DNA of 64,000 nucleotides from JANXQG01 sp963780045 (GCA_963780045.1 CAVZZZ010000001.1:4154001-4218000), one strand, 5' to 3'. Numbered from the stretch's first letter, positions 1 through 10,806 are shown. The notes: a model not told the origin generated them from the letters alone. Made by a program: numbers and translations.

Positions 1-175
1 TCAAATCGCTGAGGAGGACATCGAAGTCGGAGCCGTTTAGCGCTTGCATCGCCTCGGCCCCCGTGGCGGCCCCGACCGTGACATATCCCTCGTCGGCGAG
101 CGTCTCGCACAAAGCGTTCTTCAACTCCGCCTCGTCATCGGCGATAAGCAATTTGCCTTTTTGTGATTCTGCCAT
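1..175 (-). CDS. Response regulator receiver protein (C-terminus outside window)
   Basis: The minus strand from ATG at 175 reads MAESQKGKLLIADDEAELKN and runs off the left edge after about 58 codons. The acidic pair DD after a hydrophobic strand (LLIADDEAE) and the later DFDVLLSDL segment are the start and phosphoacceptor regions of a CheY-like receiver domain. It lies 19 bp downstream of the histidine kinase gene on the same strand and is very likely its partner. The output domain cannot be seen, so whether it is a NtrC-like, FixJ-like or single-domain regulator is unknown. Confidence 0.85.
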   Translation of the reverse strand, partial: MAESQKGKLLIADDEAELKNALCETLADEGYVTVGAATGAEAMQALNGSDFDVLLSDL

Positions 176-194
176 CGTCCCGACTTTCCGCGGC

Positions 195-1466
195 TTACCG
201 TGATCCCAAGGGAGCCTGCACCGGATCCGCGCTAGTATTGTATTGAACAGGCCAGACGATTCGCACGTCAGTTCCCTTGCCGACTTGACTCCGAATTTGC
301 ATTGTGCCGCGATGTTCGGAGACGATGCGTCGGCAAATTGCGAGCCCCAGCCCGGTCCCCTTTCCCTCTTCCTTGGTGGTAAAAAACGGCTCCATGACTT
401 TATCGAGATAGGCTTCCGGGATGCCGCCGCCGGTGTCGCAGATTTCGATCGAAACGGCAGCTCTCTTCTCGGGGGAGACGGTCGGGGCGGAACGCAACGT
501 CAACGTGCCGCCCTCCAACATCGCGTCGCTCGCATTGCTCAGAAGGTTCAAGAACACTTGGCGGAGCTTCTGGCGGTCGGCGAATATGGCGGGGGTGTCC
601 TCGGAAAGTTCCTTCACGACGTTGATCTGCCGGTTTCGCAAGTGATGCTGAACGAGCTCGATGGCCTTGTCCAGTTCCTGCCGGACATCGAGTGTCGATA
701 CCTGATCCTTGCCCCGGCGGGAGAACTGAAGCAGATTAGATACGAGATCGCCCATTCGGATGATCTCTTGCTCGATGATCTCCAGTCCTTTGCGGCGCGG
801 ATCGTCGGAATCGGTACGGCGCAAGATTGACTCGATGCGCAAACTTACCGTCCCAAGCGGGTTATTCAACTCGTGGGCAATACTTGCGGCGAGCTCGCCG
901 ACGCTGGCCAACTTGGCGGCCTGCCAGAGCTGTTGGGTGGCTGCACGAACTTCATCGGATTTGGCCTGTAGCTCCGCTACCGCACTTTCCAACTCCGCCT
1001 TACTCGCATGAATTTCACGCTCCGCCCGCTTCCTCTCCGTGACATCTCGGATTACGCCCACGAATATCCGCTCAGACCCTACCCAGGCTTCCGCCACCGA
1101 AAGGTCCATTGGGAACGTCGTGCCATCTTTTCGGGCGCCGACTACCTCGCGACCGATGCCGATAATCTTCTTCTCGCCCGTCGCAATGTAATGGGCCAGG
1201 TAGCCATCGTGTTCATCGCGATAGGGCGCCGGCATGAGCAACTTGACATTTTGTCCGAGCAATTCAGAGGCGCGGTAGCCGAACAACCGTTCCGCGGCGA
1301 CATTGACCGTTTGAATGAGGCCACGGGCATCGATGCTAATGATCCCGTCCAGGGCGGCTTCTAAGATCGCTCCAAACCGTGCCTCGCTCGCCCCCTCTTT
1401 ACGTCGCACGTGGGCACCACCACTATCGCAGCTATCGGCCATGCAGCTTCCGTCCCGCATCATCAC
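195..1466 (-). CDS. PAS-domain sensor histidine kinase, FixL-like
   Basis: Soluble sensor kinase of about 423 residues without membrane segments. A PAS domain covers roughly residues 30-145, a coiled-coil linker 145-185, the dimerisation/phosphoacceptor helix has SIAHELNNPLG with the phospho-His at about 198, and the ATPase domain shows the N box (LLSNASDAM), G1 box (CDTGGGIP), F box (EPFFTTKEEGKG) and G2 (GTGLGLAI). The PAS core resembles rhizobial FixL: EHDGYL carries the His (about 86) equivalent to the FixL haem ligand, and an Arg 20 residues later (about 106, in GIGREV) matches the FixL Arg that senses bound O2. A distal Arg of FixL is His here. Haem binding is an inference. The first codons (MMMRDG) are uncertain; an internal Met at residue 9 is an alternative start. 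The adjacent receiver gene is the likely phosphotransfer partner. Confidence 0.9.
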   Translation of the reverse strand: MMMRDGSCMADSCDSGGAHVRRKEGASEARFGAILEAALDGIISIDARGLIQTVNVAAERLFGYRASELLGQNVKLLMPAPYRDEHDGYLAHYIATGEKKIIGIGREVVGARKDGTTFPMDLSVAEAWVGSERIFVGVIRDVTERKRAEREIHASKAELESAVAELQAKSDEVRAATQQLWQAAKLASVGELAASIAHELNNPLGTVSLRIESILRRTDSDDPRRKGLEIIEQEIIRMGDLVSNLLQFSRRGKDQVSTLDVRQELDKAIELVQHHLRNRQINVVKELSEDTPAIFADRQKLRQVFLNLLSNASDAMLEGGTLTLRSAPTVSPEKRAAVSIEICDTGGGIPEAYLDKVMEPFFTTKEEGKGTGLGLAICRRIVSEHRGTMQIRSQVGKGTDVRIVWPVQYNTSADPVQAPLGSR

Positions 1467-1751
1467 ACTTCAAGAAGACGCGCCAGGTTTTTCTGGCGAA
1501 TTTGCAAGTACCACGTTTGCCCATTGTATATCAAGGAAAGATAACTGGGAACAACTTTCTCATCGGCAAAATTGATTCCCAAGACATTCGCCTCGCCCCG
1601 CGGTGGCCGGCACAAGCTTTGCTCCCCACAGCCGGCTAAGTTCACCGCCGCCGAAGTACGGAGCAGTGCCCCCGGAAATGACGTGAGTAACGGCGTGCGA
1701 GCTGAGAACTCATTTTTTGCATCGTAACCGTTTGTCATAAAGGAGTTTGAC

Positions 1752-1949
1752 ATGCTGGTCTTGAATCGCAAGCGAGGTGAGTCTATATGTATCGCGGGCA
1801 ATATCGAGGTGACGGTTCTTGAGGTCCGTTCTGGCCGTGTGAAATTGGGGATCGAAGGCCCCCGTGTGATCTCGATCTTCCGCCAGGAGATTCCACGGAA
1901 GGTCCACAATGCTCAAAAAGTTCGCCTCCAATCCGCGGCACCCCTATGA
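1752..1949 (+). CDS. csrA: Carbon storage regulator CsrA
   Basis: A 65-residue protein beginning MLVLNRKRGESICIAGNIEV, with VTVLEVRSGRVKLGIEGP and IFRQEI following the CsrA consensus. CsrA is a dimeric RNA-binding protein that binds GGA motifs in mRNA leaders and controls translation and stability. The start is supported by AAAGGAG 8 bases upstream. The tail after IPRKVHNAQ is short and ordinary. It stands alone between the divergent kinase and the damaged universal stress gene; no flagellar neighbour is seen. Confidence 0.95.
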   Translation: MLVLNRKRGESICIAGNIEVTVLEVRSGRVKLGIEGPRVISIFRQEIPRKVHNAQKVRLQSAAPL

Positions 1950-2216
1950 CACGCCCCAATACCCGCACGCTGACGACAACGAATCGTAGCGCATTATTCG
2001 CGTGGTGTCGATCGACCAGCACTATGATCGACTGCTTCCGGGCCGCGCATCGACTGTGAGATCCGCGAGGATGTGGCTGCTGTCCACCGGAAGGCGCCCA
2101 TGTCACCTAACACCGGAGTTTTTCGGGGCACACGCGTGCCATATCGCACACTCAGTGTGCGAAATGGCACGACTTTTTGGCCGCGGCGATTTAGTCGCTC
2201 GACTATTTAACCGAAT
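1950..2216. other. Non-coding stretch with a strong palindrome
   Basis: No convincing gene is visible between csrA and the remains of the universal stress protein. The only clear structure is the near-perfect 37-base palindrome at 2135-2171, annotated separately. The N-terminal half of the stress protein may once have extended into the right part of this stretch, but no continuous reading frame supports it. Confidence 0.5.
2135..2171. terminator. Near-perfect 18-bp-arm hairpin, possible terminator or palindromic element
   Basis: The arms CGTGCCATATCGCACACT and AGTGTGCGAAATGGCACG are reverse complements with a single mismatch and a one-base loop. They are followed by ACTTTTTGG, a short T-run. 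The shape fits an intrinsic terminator for csrA, although it lies about 185 bases past the stop codon, so a dispersed palindrome or protein-binding site is also possible. Confidence 0.6.
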
Positions 2217-3085
2217 GTGCGGGTTTCTTCCTGGGCCGGCATTGGGCCAGCCAAATCTGAAAACAACGCCAAGTACGAGCACATAGCTCCGTCTTGGTGT
2301 TGTGCCGATCCCCTGTCCGGCAATGGTTTGTCGAAAGTCCCTTTCAATGCTTGTGGACCTCCGTTGCGAAGGTGTTCGCCGGTCTCCGTGACATCCACTC
2401 TAATGGAAGGCGCGGTCGTCGACGGCATACTGGGACGGGCGCGGGCTGTCGCCGCCGATCTGATTGTCATGACGACCCACGGGCGCGGTGCAATGAGCCG
2501 TTTCTGGCTAGGAAGCACGGCCGATTCGCTCATGCGACAATCGTCGATCCCGATACTTTTGTTACGCAGCCGCAATCGGTCGGAGGATCGGCAGGTCACG
2601 CCAGACCTGCAGCGTATCTTGATTCCGCTGGACGGATCGAAGTTGGCCGAGCGAGTGCTGGGACCGGCCGTCGCGCTGAGGAAGTCGCCGTCGGTGCCAA
2701 TTATACGCTGCTTCGCGCGGTTGAACCGGACTTCCTCCGCTATCACTATCCCGATCCCGGCGACGTGGGCCAAGCGGAGCGAAAGTTGGTTGCCAACGTG
2801 ACCGCAGCGGAAAAGGGCTGGAGAGAGGAGCGGCGAGCCGAGGCCGTTAGCTATCTGGACCGCGTAGCAACGCGCCTTCGCGACGAGTCGCTGTGCGTCA
2901 ACACTCAAGTGGTCGAGTGCGATGCGTCGGCGGCCCTGCTCCGTTACGCCAATGGCTTCCATCTGATCGCCATCGCCACGCACGGCCGCGGCGGGTTCAA
3001 ACGCTTGCTTTTGGGAAGCGTGGCCGACAAGGTCATCCGCGGCACCGTCACGCCAGTTCTCGTCTATCGACCTGTTGACGCTTGA
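2217..3085 (+). pseudogene. Universal stress protein, tandem UspA domains, frame-broken and N-terminally degraded
   Basis: The C-terminal part of a first UspA domain (DLIVMTTHGRGAMSRFWLGS, then IPILLLRSRN) is followed by the start of a second (RILIPLDGSKLAERVLGP). Then the frame changes near 2685 and the second domain continues to 3085, ending with the nucleotide-binding signature THGRGGFKRLLLGS and PVLVYRPVDA. The first strand and helix of domain one are not recognisable upstream, and a further shift near 2380 is possible. Intact tandem proteins of this kind have about 290-300 residues and respond to stress or energy limitation. The second domain is complete, so a sequencing error may explain the main break, but the missing N-terminus suggests real decay. 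Confidence 0.75.
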
Positions 3086-3102
3086 AATACGACGCGGGCC
3101 GC

Positions 3103-3771
3103 TTAGCTCGCAGCTCGCAGCCGAGCGATCCAATCGGCTACGTCCCTCGTACCCTGCCGCTTGAGCGCAGCGACCTCAAAAGCCGAGGCCTCCGGCGCCA
3201 GCCGCTTCATGTCGGCCGTGATCCGTTGGACGCAAAAGTTCGTATAAGGCAGTATGTCCGTCTTGCTGATCACCAGGACGTCCGAGCCTTGAAAGATGGC
3301 GGGATACTTGATCGCCTTGTCGTCGCCCTCGGTTGTGCCCAGCACGACGATCCGCAGGTGCTCGCCGAGGTCGAAGCCGGCGGTGCAGACCAGGTTTCCT
3401 ACGTTTTCCACAAACAGGAGATCGACGGCGGTCAGGTCGAGCTGCGCAACCGCGGAGGCAGTCATGTTTGCGTCGAGGTGGCAGGCGCCCTCCGTGTTGA
3501 TTTGCACGGCGGGAATGCCGAGCGCATCGAACCTTTCGGCGTCGATAGAACCGGCAATGTCGCCCTCGATGACCGCCGGTCGCAAGCTGCCGCGGAAGTG
3601 CTCGAAGAGGGCCTCCAGCAGCGTGGTTTTGCCGCAACCGGGCGAGCCCACCACGTTGACGCAGAAAACTCCGGCGGCGTCGAACCGCCGGCGATTCTCC
3701 GCCGCAAGTTGATCGTTGGCTTTCAGAAGGCTTTTGGCGGCAATGATCTTCAATTCTGCTCCTCTGGTCAT
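3103..3771 (-). CDS. hypB: Hydrogenase maturation GTPase HypB
   Basis: GTPase of 222 residues that helps insert nickel into the large subunit of [NiFe] hydrogenases, acting with HypA. The P-loop is GSPGCGKTT (about residues 42-50), followed by VIEGDIAGSIDA, the metal-site region NTEGACHLDA with the conserved Cys-His, LLFVENVGNLVC (G3), and SKTDILPY (G4). The His-rich N-terminal nickel store found in some HypB proteins is absent, so it is the short form. Its ATG overlaps the hypA stop (TGATG), so the two are translationally coupled at the end of the hyp run. Complete, no frame break. Confidence 0.96.
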   Translation of the reverse strand: MTRGAELKIIAAKSLLKANDQLAAENRRRFDAAGVFCVNVVGSPGCGKTTLLEALFEHFRGSLRPAVIEGDIAGSIDAERFDALGIPAVQINTEGACHLDANMTASAVAQLDLTAVDLLFVENVGNLVCTAGFDLGEHLRIVVLGTTEGDDKAIKYPAIFQGSDVLVISKTDILPYTNFCVQRITADMKRLAPEASAFEVAALKRQGTRDVADWIARLRAAS

Positions 3772-4118
3772 CAGTCTTCGATTTCAATGCTTTCCAACAT
3801 CAGTTCGCGTCCCTGCTCGATCACGATCTGGGGGCTGTGGCAACGGGGGCAGCCGCTGACCATGTCCTCGATCTCGGTTTCGGCCCCGCAATGACGGCAA
3901 TGCGATACGGCCGGTGGTTGGCGGATCGACAGCGCAGCCCCGGCGAGGGCCGTGCCGGGCGCGAGCAGTTCAATCGCGAACCGCAAAGCCTCGCAATGCA
4001 CGCCCGACAGCCGGCCGACCACCAGTTCCAACTGTTTGACCGGACCACACTTTCCGTTCCGCTGGAGTTCGGCGTGAACTTGTTCAATTAAAGCTTCGGC
4101 GATGGACAACTCGTGCAT
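3771..4118 (-). CDS. hypA: Hydrogenase nickel incorporation protein HypA
   Basis: A 115-residue nickel metallochaperone. The start at 4118 is chosen because it gives the conserved N-terminus MHELSIAEALIEQVH, in which His2 binds nickel; the open frame extends further upstream but that part is not HypA. The zinc site is CRHCGAETEIEDMVSGCPRC, two CxxC pairs, near residues 75-95. HypA delivers nickel to the hydrogenase large subunit with HypB, the next gene. It begins 7 bases after the hypE stop. Confidence 0.95.
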   Translation of the reverse strand: MHELSIAEALIEQVHAELQRNGKCGPVKQLELVVGRLSGVHCEALRFAIELLAPGTALAGAALSIRQPPAVSHCRHCGAETEIEDMVSGCPRCHSPQIVIEQGRELMLESIEIED

Positions 4119-4125
4119 TGGGACT

Positions 4126-5223
4126 TCAACAAATTCGCGGCAGTTGCTCTCCGGCGAGCATTGTAACCACGCGGTCACCGCCGATCGCCGACCGCATAAC
4201 GACCATACCCGCATGTTCTGCAACAATCGTTCCAATGATGGCAGCTTCGCGGCCGTAAGGATGGCCGCGCATCGCTTCCAACAGCCGCCCGGCGTGCTGT
4301 GGCGGAACGACCGCAAGGAGCTTTCCTTCGTTGGCCACATAAAGCGGATCGAGCCCGAGCATGGCGCACGCCGCCTGCACTTCCGGGCGAACCGGGATCA
4401 GGTTCTCTTCGAGCTTGACGCCAACGCGACATCCATCGGCCAGCTCGTTCAGCGCGCTGGAGACGCCGCCGCGGGTCGGGTCGCGCATCCAGCGGATTTC
4501 TGGGCACGCCTCAAGCATCACGCGCGTCAATCCGTTCAGCGGCGCCGTGTCGCTTTGAAGCACGGTCTCGAAGTCGATGCCCTCCCGTACAGAAAGAATC
4601 GCAATGCCGTGGTCGCCGACCGTGCCGGAGACCAGCACGCGGTTGCCCGGCCGGGCATTTCGCACGCTGAGGCAAATGTGTTCGGAGACGACGCCGATGC
4701 CGCTGGTGGCGATGAAGATCTGGTCGCCCTTGCCGCGATCGACTACTTTCGTGTCGCCGGTAACGATCGTTACGCCGGCTTCGGAGCACGCCGCGCGCAT
4801 CGAGTCGACGACCCGCCGCAAATCGTCCATCGGCAGGCCTTCCTCGAGGATGAACGCCGCCGAAAGGAAAAGCGGCGTCGCGCCGCCGACCGCCAGATCG
4901 TTGACGGTGCCATGCACGGCCAGCTTGCCGATGTCCCCACCGGGAAAGAAGAGCGGTCGCACGACGAAGGAATCGGTCGTGAACGCGACTCGCGGTGTCG
5001 TGCAGCCGTTACCCGCCGGGTCAGGCAGCCGCACGGTTGCCTGGTCCTCCAAGGCGGTTTGGGCATCGAAACCGAGGCCCGGCCGGATAACTCGCTGGAT
5101 TAAATTGGCCGAGAGCGTTCCGCCGCTGCCGTGTCCCAAGAGCACTTGCTCGTAATCGGACAGCGGCAATGGGCAATTCCACTGGCTGAAATCAACCGTC
5201 TCAGGTTGAGGCGTTCGCGACAT
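4126..5223 (-). CDS. hypE: Hydrogenase maturation protein HypE
   Basis: AIR-synthase-like ATPase of 365 residues. It dehydrates the carbamoyl group on its own C-terminal cysteine to make the cyanide ligands of the [NiFe] site. The terminal PRIC with the essential Cys is present, as are LLGHGSGGTLSANLIQRVI, VVTDRG-like VDRGKGDQIFIATSGIG, and MRDPTRGGVSSALNELA. An ATG at 5346 would add 41 residues that are out of family. The start at 5223 (MSRTPQPE) is preferred because it overlaps the end of the preceding hypD remnant by 23 bases. Partner proteins HypF and intact HypD are not in this window. Confidence 0.93.
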   Translation of the reverse strand: MSRTPQPETVDFSQWNCPLPLSDYEQVLLGHGSGGTLSANLIQRVIRPGLGFDAQTALEDQATVRLPDPAGNGCTTPRVAFTTDSFVVRPLFFPGGDIGKLAVHGTVNDLAVGGATPLFLSAAFILEEGLPMDDLRRVVDSMRAACSEAGVTIVTGDTKVVDRGKGDQIFIATSGIGVVSEHICLSVRNARPGNRVLVSGTVGDHGIAILSVREGIDFETVLQSDTAPLNGLTRVMLEACPEIRWMRDPTRGGVSSALNELADGCRVGVKLEENLIPVRPEVQAACAMLGLDPLYVANEGKLLAVVPPQHAGRLLEAMRGHPYGREAAIIGTIVAEHAGMVVMRSAIGGDRVVTMLAGEQLPRIC

Positions 5224-5359
5224 CCGTATTAACTCCACGTTCGTATTCTCTCCCGGCCGCGTCGCGGTAGCGGCCGTAGTTGTAATAGGAGGCGCCGGCC
5301 CCTTCAGTTGAGACCATCGTCGCACCCAGCGGATCTCGATACTCATCCAGGTACTTCAT
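5201..5359 (-). pseudogene. hypD: hypD remnant: first ~10 codons joined in frame to last ~40 codons
   Basis: The minus-strand frame from ATG 5359 gives 52 residues. It begins MKYLDEYRDP, the N-terminus of HypD, and continues directly with LGATMVSTEGAGASYYNYG, which matches the HypD C-terminus (the E. coli protein ends with a FGALMVSSEGACAAWYQYR-type segment). About 310-320 codons between them are missing, including all the FeS-cluster and catalytic cysteines. The join is in frame. Position is canonical: the start overlaps the hypC stop by 17 bases and the stop overlaps the hypE start by 23 bases. HypD is needed to assemble the Fe(CN)2CO group, so this allele cannot work. It is either a true in-frame deletion or an assembly collapse. 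Confidence 0.85.
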
Positions 5360-5609
5360 ACGGCTCTGCCAGCTTGAGATCGTTCAACTCGTTCATCTTG
5401 TCCAGAAACTTGAACACCTGCCTTGCCTCGTTCTCGTCGATCCCCGAGAGCGCGAAGCCGGCGTGTACGATCACGTAATCGCCCACGCGGACGTCGGGCA
5501 CGTGGTCCAGGCAGACGCGCTTCGATACGCCGCCAAAATCGACCTTGCCCATCTGCATGTCGTGCTCTTCGTACTTTTGCACGACTTTTCCGGGAATGCC
5601 AAGGCACAT
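5343..5609 (-). CDS. hypC: Hydrogenase assembly chaperone HypC/HupF
   Basis: An 88-residue chaperone starting MCLGIPGKVVQ, in which Cys2 contacts HypD and the Fe(CN)2CO moiety and the hydrogenase large subunit. VDFGGVSKRVCLDHVPDVRVGDYVIVHAGFAL is the OB-like core (positions about 23-55). It lies 15 bases downstream of hcp and overlaps the hypD start, so it belongs to the same transcription unit. Length and sequence are normal. Confidence 0.96.
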   Translation of the reverse strand: MCLGIPGKVVQKYEEHDMQMGKVDFGGVSKRVCLDHVPDVRVGDYVIVHAGFALSGIDENEARQVFKFLDKMNELNDLKLAEPYEVPG

Positions 5610-5624
5610 GTCAATTCTCCCCGA

Positions 5625-7277
5625 TCAAACTGCCGCTCCCAGGATCGCTTGAATATCCTGTTCCGCCGTGGTGATCGGCCGGATGTTGAACCTCTCCACC
5701 AGCACGTCCAGCACCGATGGCGTGATAAACGCCGGCAGGCTCGGACCAAGGCGTATGTTCATGATGCCAAGGTGCAACAGCGAAAGCAAGACCGCCACGG
5801 CCTTCTGCTCGTACCAGCTAAGCACGAACGACAGCGGCAGATCGTTCACGCCGCAGTTGAATGCACCGGCCAGCGCGCTGGCTATTTGGATTGCCGAATA
5901 GGCGTCGTTGCACTGACCAATGTCCAACAGCCGGGGGATGCCGTCGATGTCGCCAAAATCGTGTTTGTTGAAGCGGTACTTGCCGCAGGCGAGCGTTAGG
6001 ATCACGCAATCGTCCGGCAGTTTCTCCGTCAGCTCGGTGAAGTAGTCGCGGCCGCTCTTCGCGCCGTCGCAGCCGCCGACAAGGAAGAAGCGGCGAATCT
6101 TGCCCTGCTTTACCGCGTCGATTATCTTGTCGGCCACGCTCAGCACCGCGTTCCGCGCGAAGCCGATGGTGATCGTCTTCTTCGGGGCGTCTTCCTTGAA
6201 GCCGCCCGAGGACAGGGCGGCTTCGATGACCGGGCGGAAATCGCGGTCGCCGATGTGCCGCACGCCAGGCCAGGCGACGAGCCCGCAGGTGAAGATGCGG
6301 TCCCCGTAGCTGGCCCGCGGCTTTTGGATGCAATTGGTCGTCATGAGGATCGCGCCGGGGAAGGCATCGAACTCGGCCATCTGGTTCTGCCACGCGCCGC
6401 CATAGTTGCCCACGAGGTGTTTGTACTTCTTCAGCCCCGGATAGGCAAGGCAGGGGAGCATCTCGCCGTGGGTGTAGACGTTGACGCCCTTGCCCTCGGT
6501 CTGTTTGAGCAGCTCTTCGAGGTCCTTCAGATCGTGGCCGGAGACGAGTATCGCCTTGCCCTTCATCGGCCGCACGTTGACCTCCGTCGGCTCGGGATGG
6601 CCGTAGGTTTCGGTATTGGCCCTGTCGAGCATTTCCATGACCTTGAGGTTCAACTCGCCCGTCTTCAAAACCCAGCCAAGGTTGGCGTTGACGTTGGTCG
6701 GCTGGCTGGCAAGGAAATCGAGTGCCTCGTGAAATGCGGCATAAATCTGCGCATCTTCATAACCGAGTTGCAAGGCGTGGTCAGCATAGGCTGCCGCGCC
6801 TTTGAGACCGTAGAGCGTGAGTTCCAGCAATCCAGCAATGTCGGGACCGAGAACGGACTGGGATTTGGGCACGCCGACCTCTTCCCCCTGGCGGATGAGC
6901 CCGACCAGATCGGCGGCCGGTTGCCAGGCTGCAGGGCCGCCGAGCCTTTCGGGCGCCTGTCCGGCCTTGGCACACGCGGCTTTATAGAGGCCGCGTGCCT
7001 TGTTGCGAGCCGTCGCGGCTTGGTGCAAATGCTCGACGATGCGGGCCGGATCGAAATCGACATTAGTCACTGTGGCGAAAAGACCTTCGAGCATCGTGCG
7101 GTCGATCCCGGCGTCGCGGAAGCCTAGCTTGGCCGCGCGATGGGCGTACATCGAAAGACCCTTGGTCGCATGTACCAGCAAGTCCTGCAAGGCCGCGGTC
7201 TGGGGCTCCTTGCCGCAGGCGCCGATCCGATGACATCCTGTGCCTTTCGTGGTTTGTTCGCACTGGTAACAAAACAT
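5625..7277 (-). CDS. hcp: Hybrid cluster protein / hydroxylamine reductase Hcp
   Basis: A 550-residue FeS protein of the prismane family, linked in other bacteria to NO and nitrosative stress and able to reduce hydroxylamine in vitro. The N-terminal cluster motif is CYQCEQTTKGTGCHRIGAC (C-x2-C-x8-C-x5-C). Hybrid-cluster ligands lie in VYTHGEMLPCLAYPGL, ILMTTNCIQKP, GGCDGAKSGRDY and ILTLACGKYRFNK. AAGGAG sits 8 bases upstream of the ATG. It starts only 17 bases after the hppA stop and ends 15 bases before hypC, so it sits inside a long operon. An Hcr-type reductase is not seen nearby. Confidence 0.96.
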   Translation of the reverse strand: MFCYQCEQTTKGTGCHRIGACGKEPQTAALQDLLVHATKGLSMYAHRAAKLGFRDAGIDRTMLEGLFATVTNVDFDPARIVEHLHQAATARNKARGLYKAACAKAGQAPERLGGPAAWQPAADLVGLIRQGEEVGVPKSQSVLGPDIAGLLELTLYGLKGAAAYADHALQLGYEDAQIYAAFHEALDFLASQPTNVNANLGWVLKTGELNLKVMEMLDRANTETYGHPEPTEVNVRPMKGKAILVSGHDLKDLEELLKQTEGKGVNVYTHGEMLPCLAYPGLKKYKHLVGNYGGAWQNQMAEFDAFPGAILMTTNCIQKPRASYGDRIFTCGLVAWPGVRHIGDRDFRPVIEAALSSGGFKEDAPKKTITIGFARNAVLSVADKIIDAVKQGKIRRFFLVGGCDGAKSGRDYFTELTEKLPDDCVILTLACGKYRFNKHDFGDIDGIPRLLDIGQCNDAYSAIQIASALAGAFNCGVNDLPLSFVLSWYEQKAVAVLLSLLHLGIMNIRLGPSLPAFITPSVLDVLVERFNIRPITTAEQDIQAILGAAV

Positions 7278-7294
7278 GGTAAATACTCCTTATG

Positions 7295-9852
<2,558 letters not shown>

Positions 9853-10095
9853 ATTTGTCCTCCAAGCCGCGGTTGCCGCATCGGTGAACCAAGTCTCGCC
9901 GGACGAACACGTTACATGAGATCGTTCGAACGAAAAATGTATTCGCCTGATGCGTGGTTTGCTGAGTTCGCAAAACTGATACCAATCCACGTATTGTTGT
10001 CGTCATGCTTCGCCGGCGACCGAAAAGTGCCAATCCACTAGAGTTTGGCGCGCGAGTCCGCTCGCTTGGTGTGCGAATTCGCGCAACGAATCGCC
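9853..10095. other. Divergent intergenic region upstream of hppA
   Basis: No gene is visible between the hppA start and the promoter of the rightward gene at 10165. It contains a short self-complementary CGTTCGAACG near 9923. No convincing promoter for hppA could be picked by eye. Confidence 0.4.
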
Positions 10096-10124
10096 TTGAC
10101 ACCGTTGATTTCGCCGCCTAAACT
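10096..10124 (+). promoter_or_regulatory. Near-consensus sigma70 promoter TTGACA-N17-TAAACT
   Basis: TTGACA at 10096-10101 and TAAACT at 10119-10124 are separated by exactly 17 bases. The expected start of transcription is near 10131, giving a leader of about 34 bases to the ATG at 10165. Confidence 0.7.
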
Positions 10125-10125
10125 A

Positions 10126-10140
10126 CTTTGTGATACAAAG
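10126..10140. promoter_or_regulatory. Palindrome CTTTGTGATACAAAG over the transcription start
   Basis: Six-base arms CTTTGT and ACAAAG flank GAT, starting 2 bases after the -10 box. The position is that of a repressor operator. The winged-helix regulator two genes downstream is the obvious candidate binder. A weaker relative, CTTTATGTCACAAAG, overlaps the start codon of the gene at 11248. Confidence 0.5.
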
Positions 10141-10164
10141 CCAGATCTCAAGCGGAGCTGTCCA

Positions 10165-10806
10165 ATGGATTTCGATGAAGCAAAAGCCCGAATGCGGGAA
10201 ATCCAACGCATTATGGAGACGGCCACCCTCTATACGCTCCTTCCTGGCACGGCGGCCATCGTGGGTGGTGTGCTGGTCCTTCTTGGGTGCGGCGCGAGCG
10301 CGTGGCGCTGACACTCGGCCGATTTCAGCCAGATCACGGAGATCTCGCCCCGGCTGCGCGTAGCGCTGTGCGCGATGTGGGTGGCTATTGCGGTGACGGC
10401 CGTGGCGGTAAACGCGCGCCTTACCGTCAATATGGCCCGGCGGCGGCGGATTGCGCTGAACGCGCGGCCCGCGCAGGTTGCCACCTTCGCGCTCACTCCC
10501 TGCGTCGTCGTCGCCGCCGTGCTGAGCTACCAGTTCCTCGTAGTTGCCGGCGCCTCCAACCACGAAGGCATTCGCTACATTGCCCCCGTATGGATGATGC
10601 TCTACGGCACGGGCGTCTACACGGCCGGACTGTTTTCGGTCCGGCCGCCGCGCGTGCTCGGCCTGGTGTTTCTCGCCGCCGGCATCGCGTCTTTGCTCTG
10701 GTTTCCCGAATACGGCGTAATCACCGCTGCGCTTTCCTTCGGACTGCTGCACATCCTTTTCGGCTTGTATGTCATCAACAAACAACGTCAGTTCCCGGCC
10801 TCATGA
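10165..10806 (+). CDS. Polytopic membrane protein with an in-frame TGA at codon 49
   Basis: The frame from ATG 10165 begins MDFDEAKARMREIQRIMETA and leads into a hydrophobic helix. A TGA interrupts it at 10309-10311, and the same frame continues HSADFSQITEISPRL and through about five more membrane helices to NKQRQFPAS at 10806. Total length would be 213 residues with roughly six membrane segments. The protein before and after the TGA reads as one conserved polytopic family often paired with a small winged-helix regulator. The regulator follows directly here (ATGA overlap at 10803). The TGA is either a base-call error, a nonsense mutation, or the product of compensating indels. Function unknown. 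Confidence 0.65.

Noticed and set aside
1463..1909. A minus-strand 148-codon frame between the kinase and csrA
   Set aside because: It is antisense to csrA and has no coherent protein features.
2207..3133. A 308-codon minus-strand frame opposite the universal stress protein
   Set aside because: It mirrors the UspA coding sequence, and no protein family is recognisable.
10309..10311. TGA as a selenocysteine codon
   Set aside because: It lies next to a hydrophobic helix with no redox motif, and no SECIS-like hairpin was seen downstream; a nonsense or base error is simpler.
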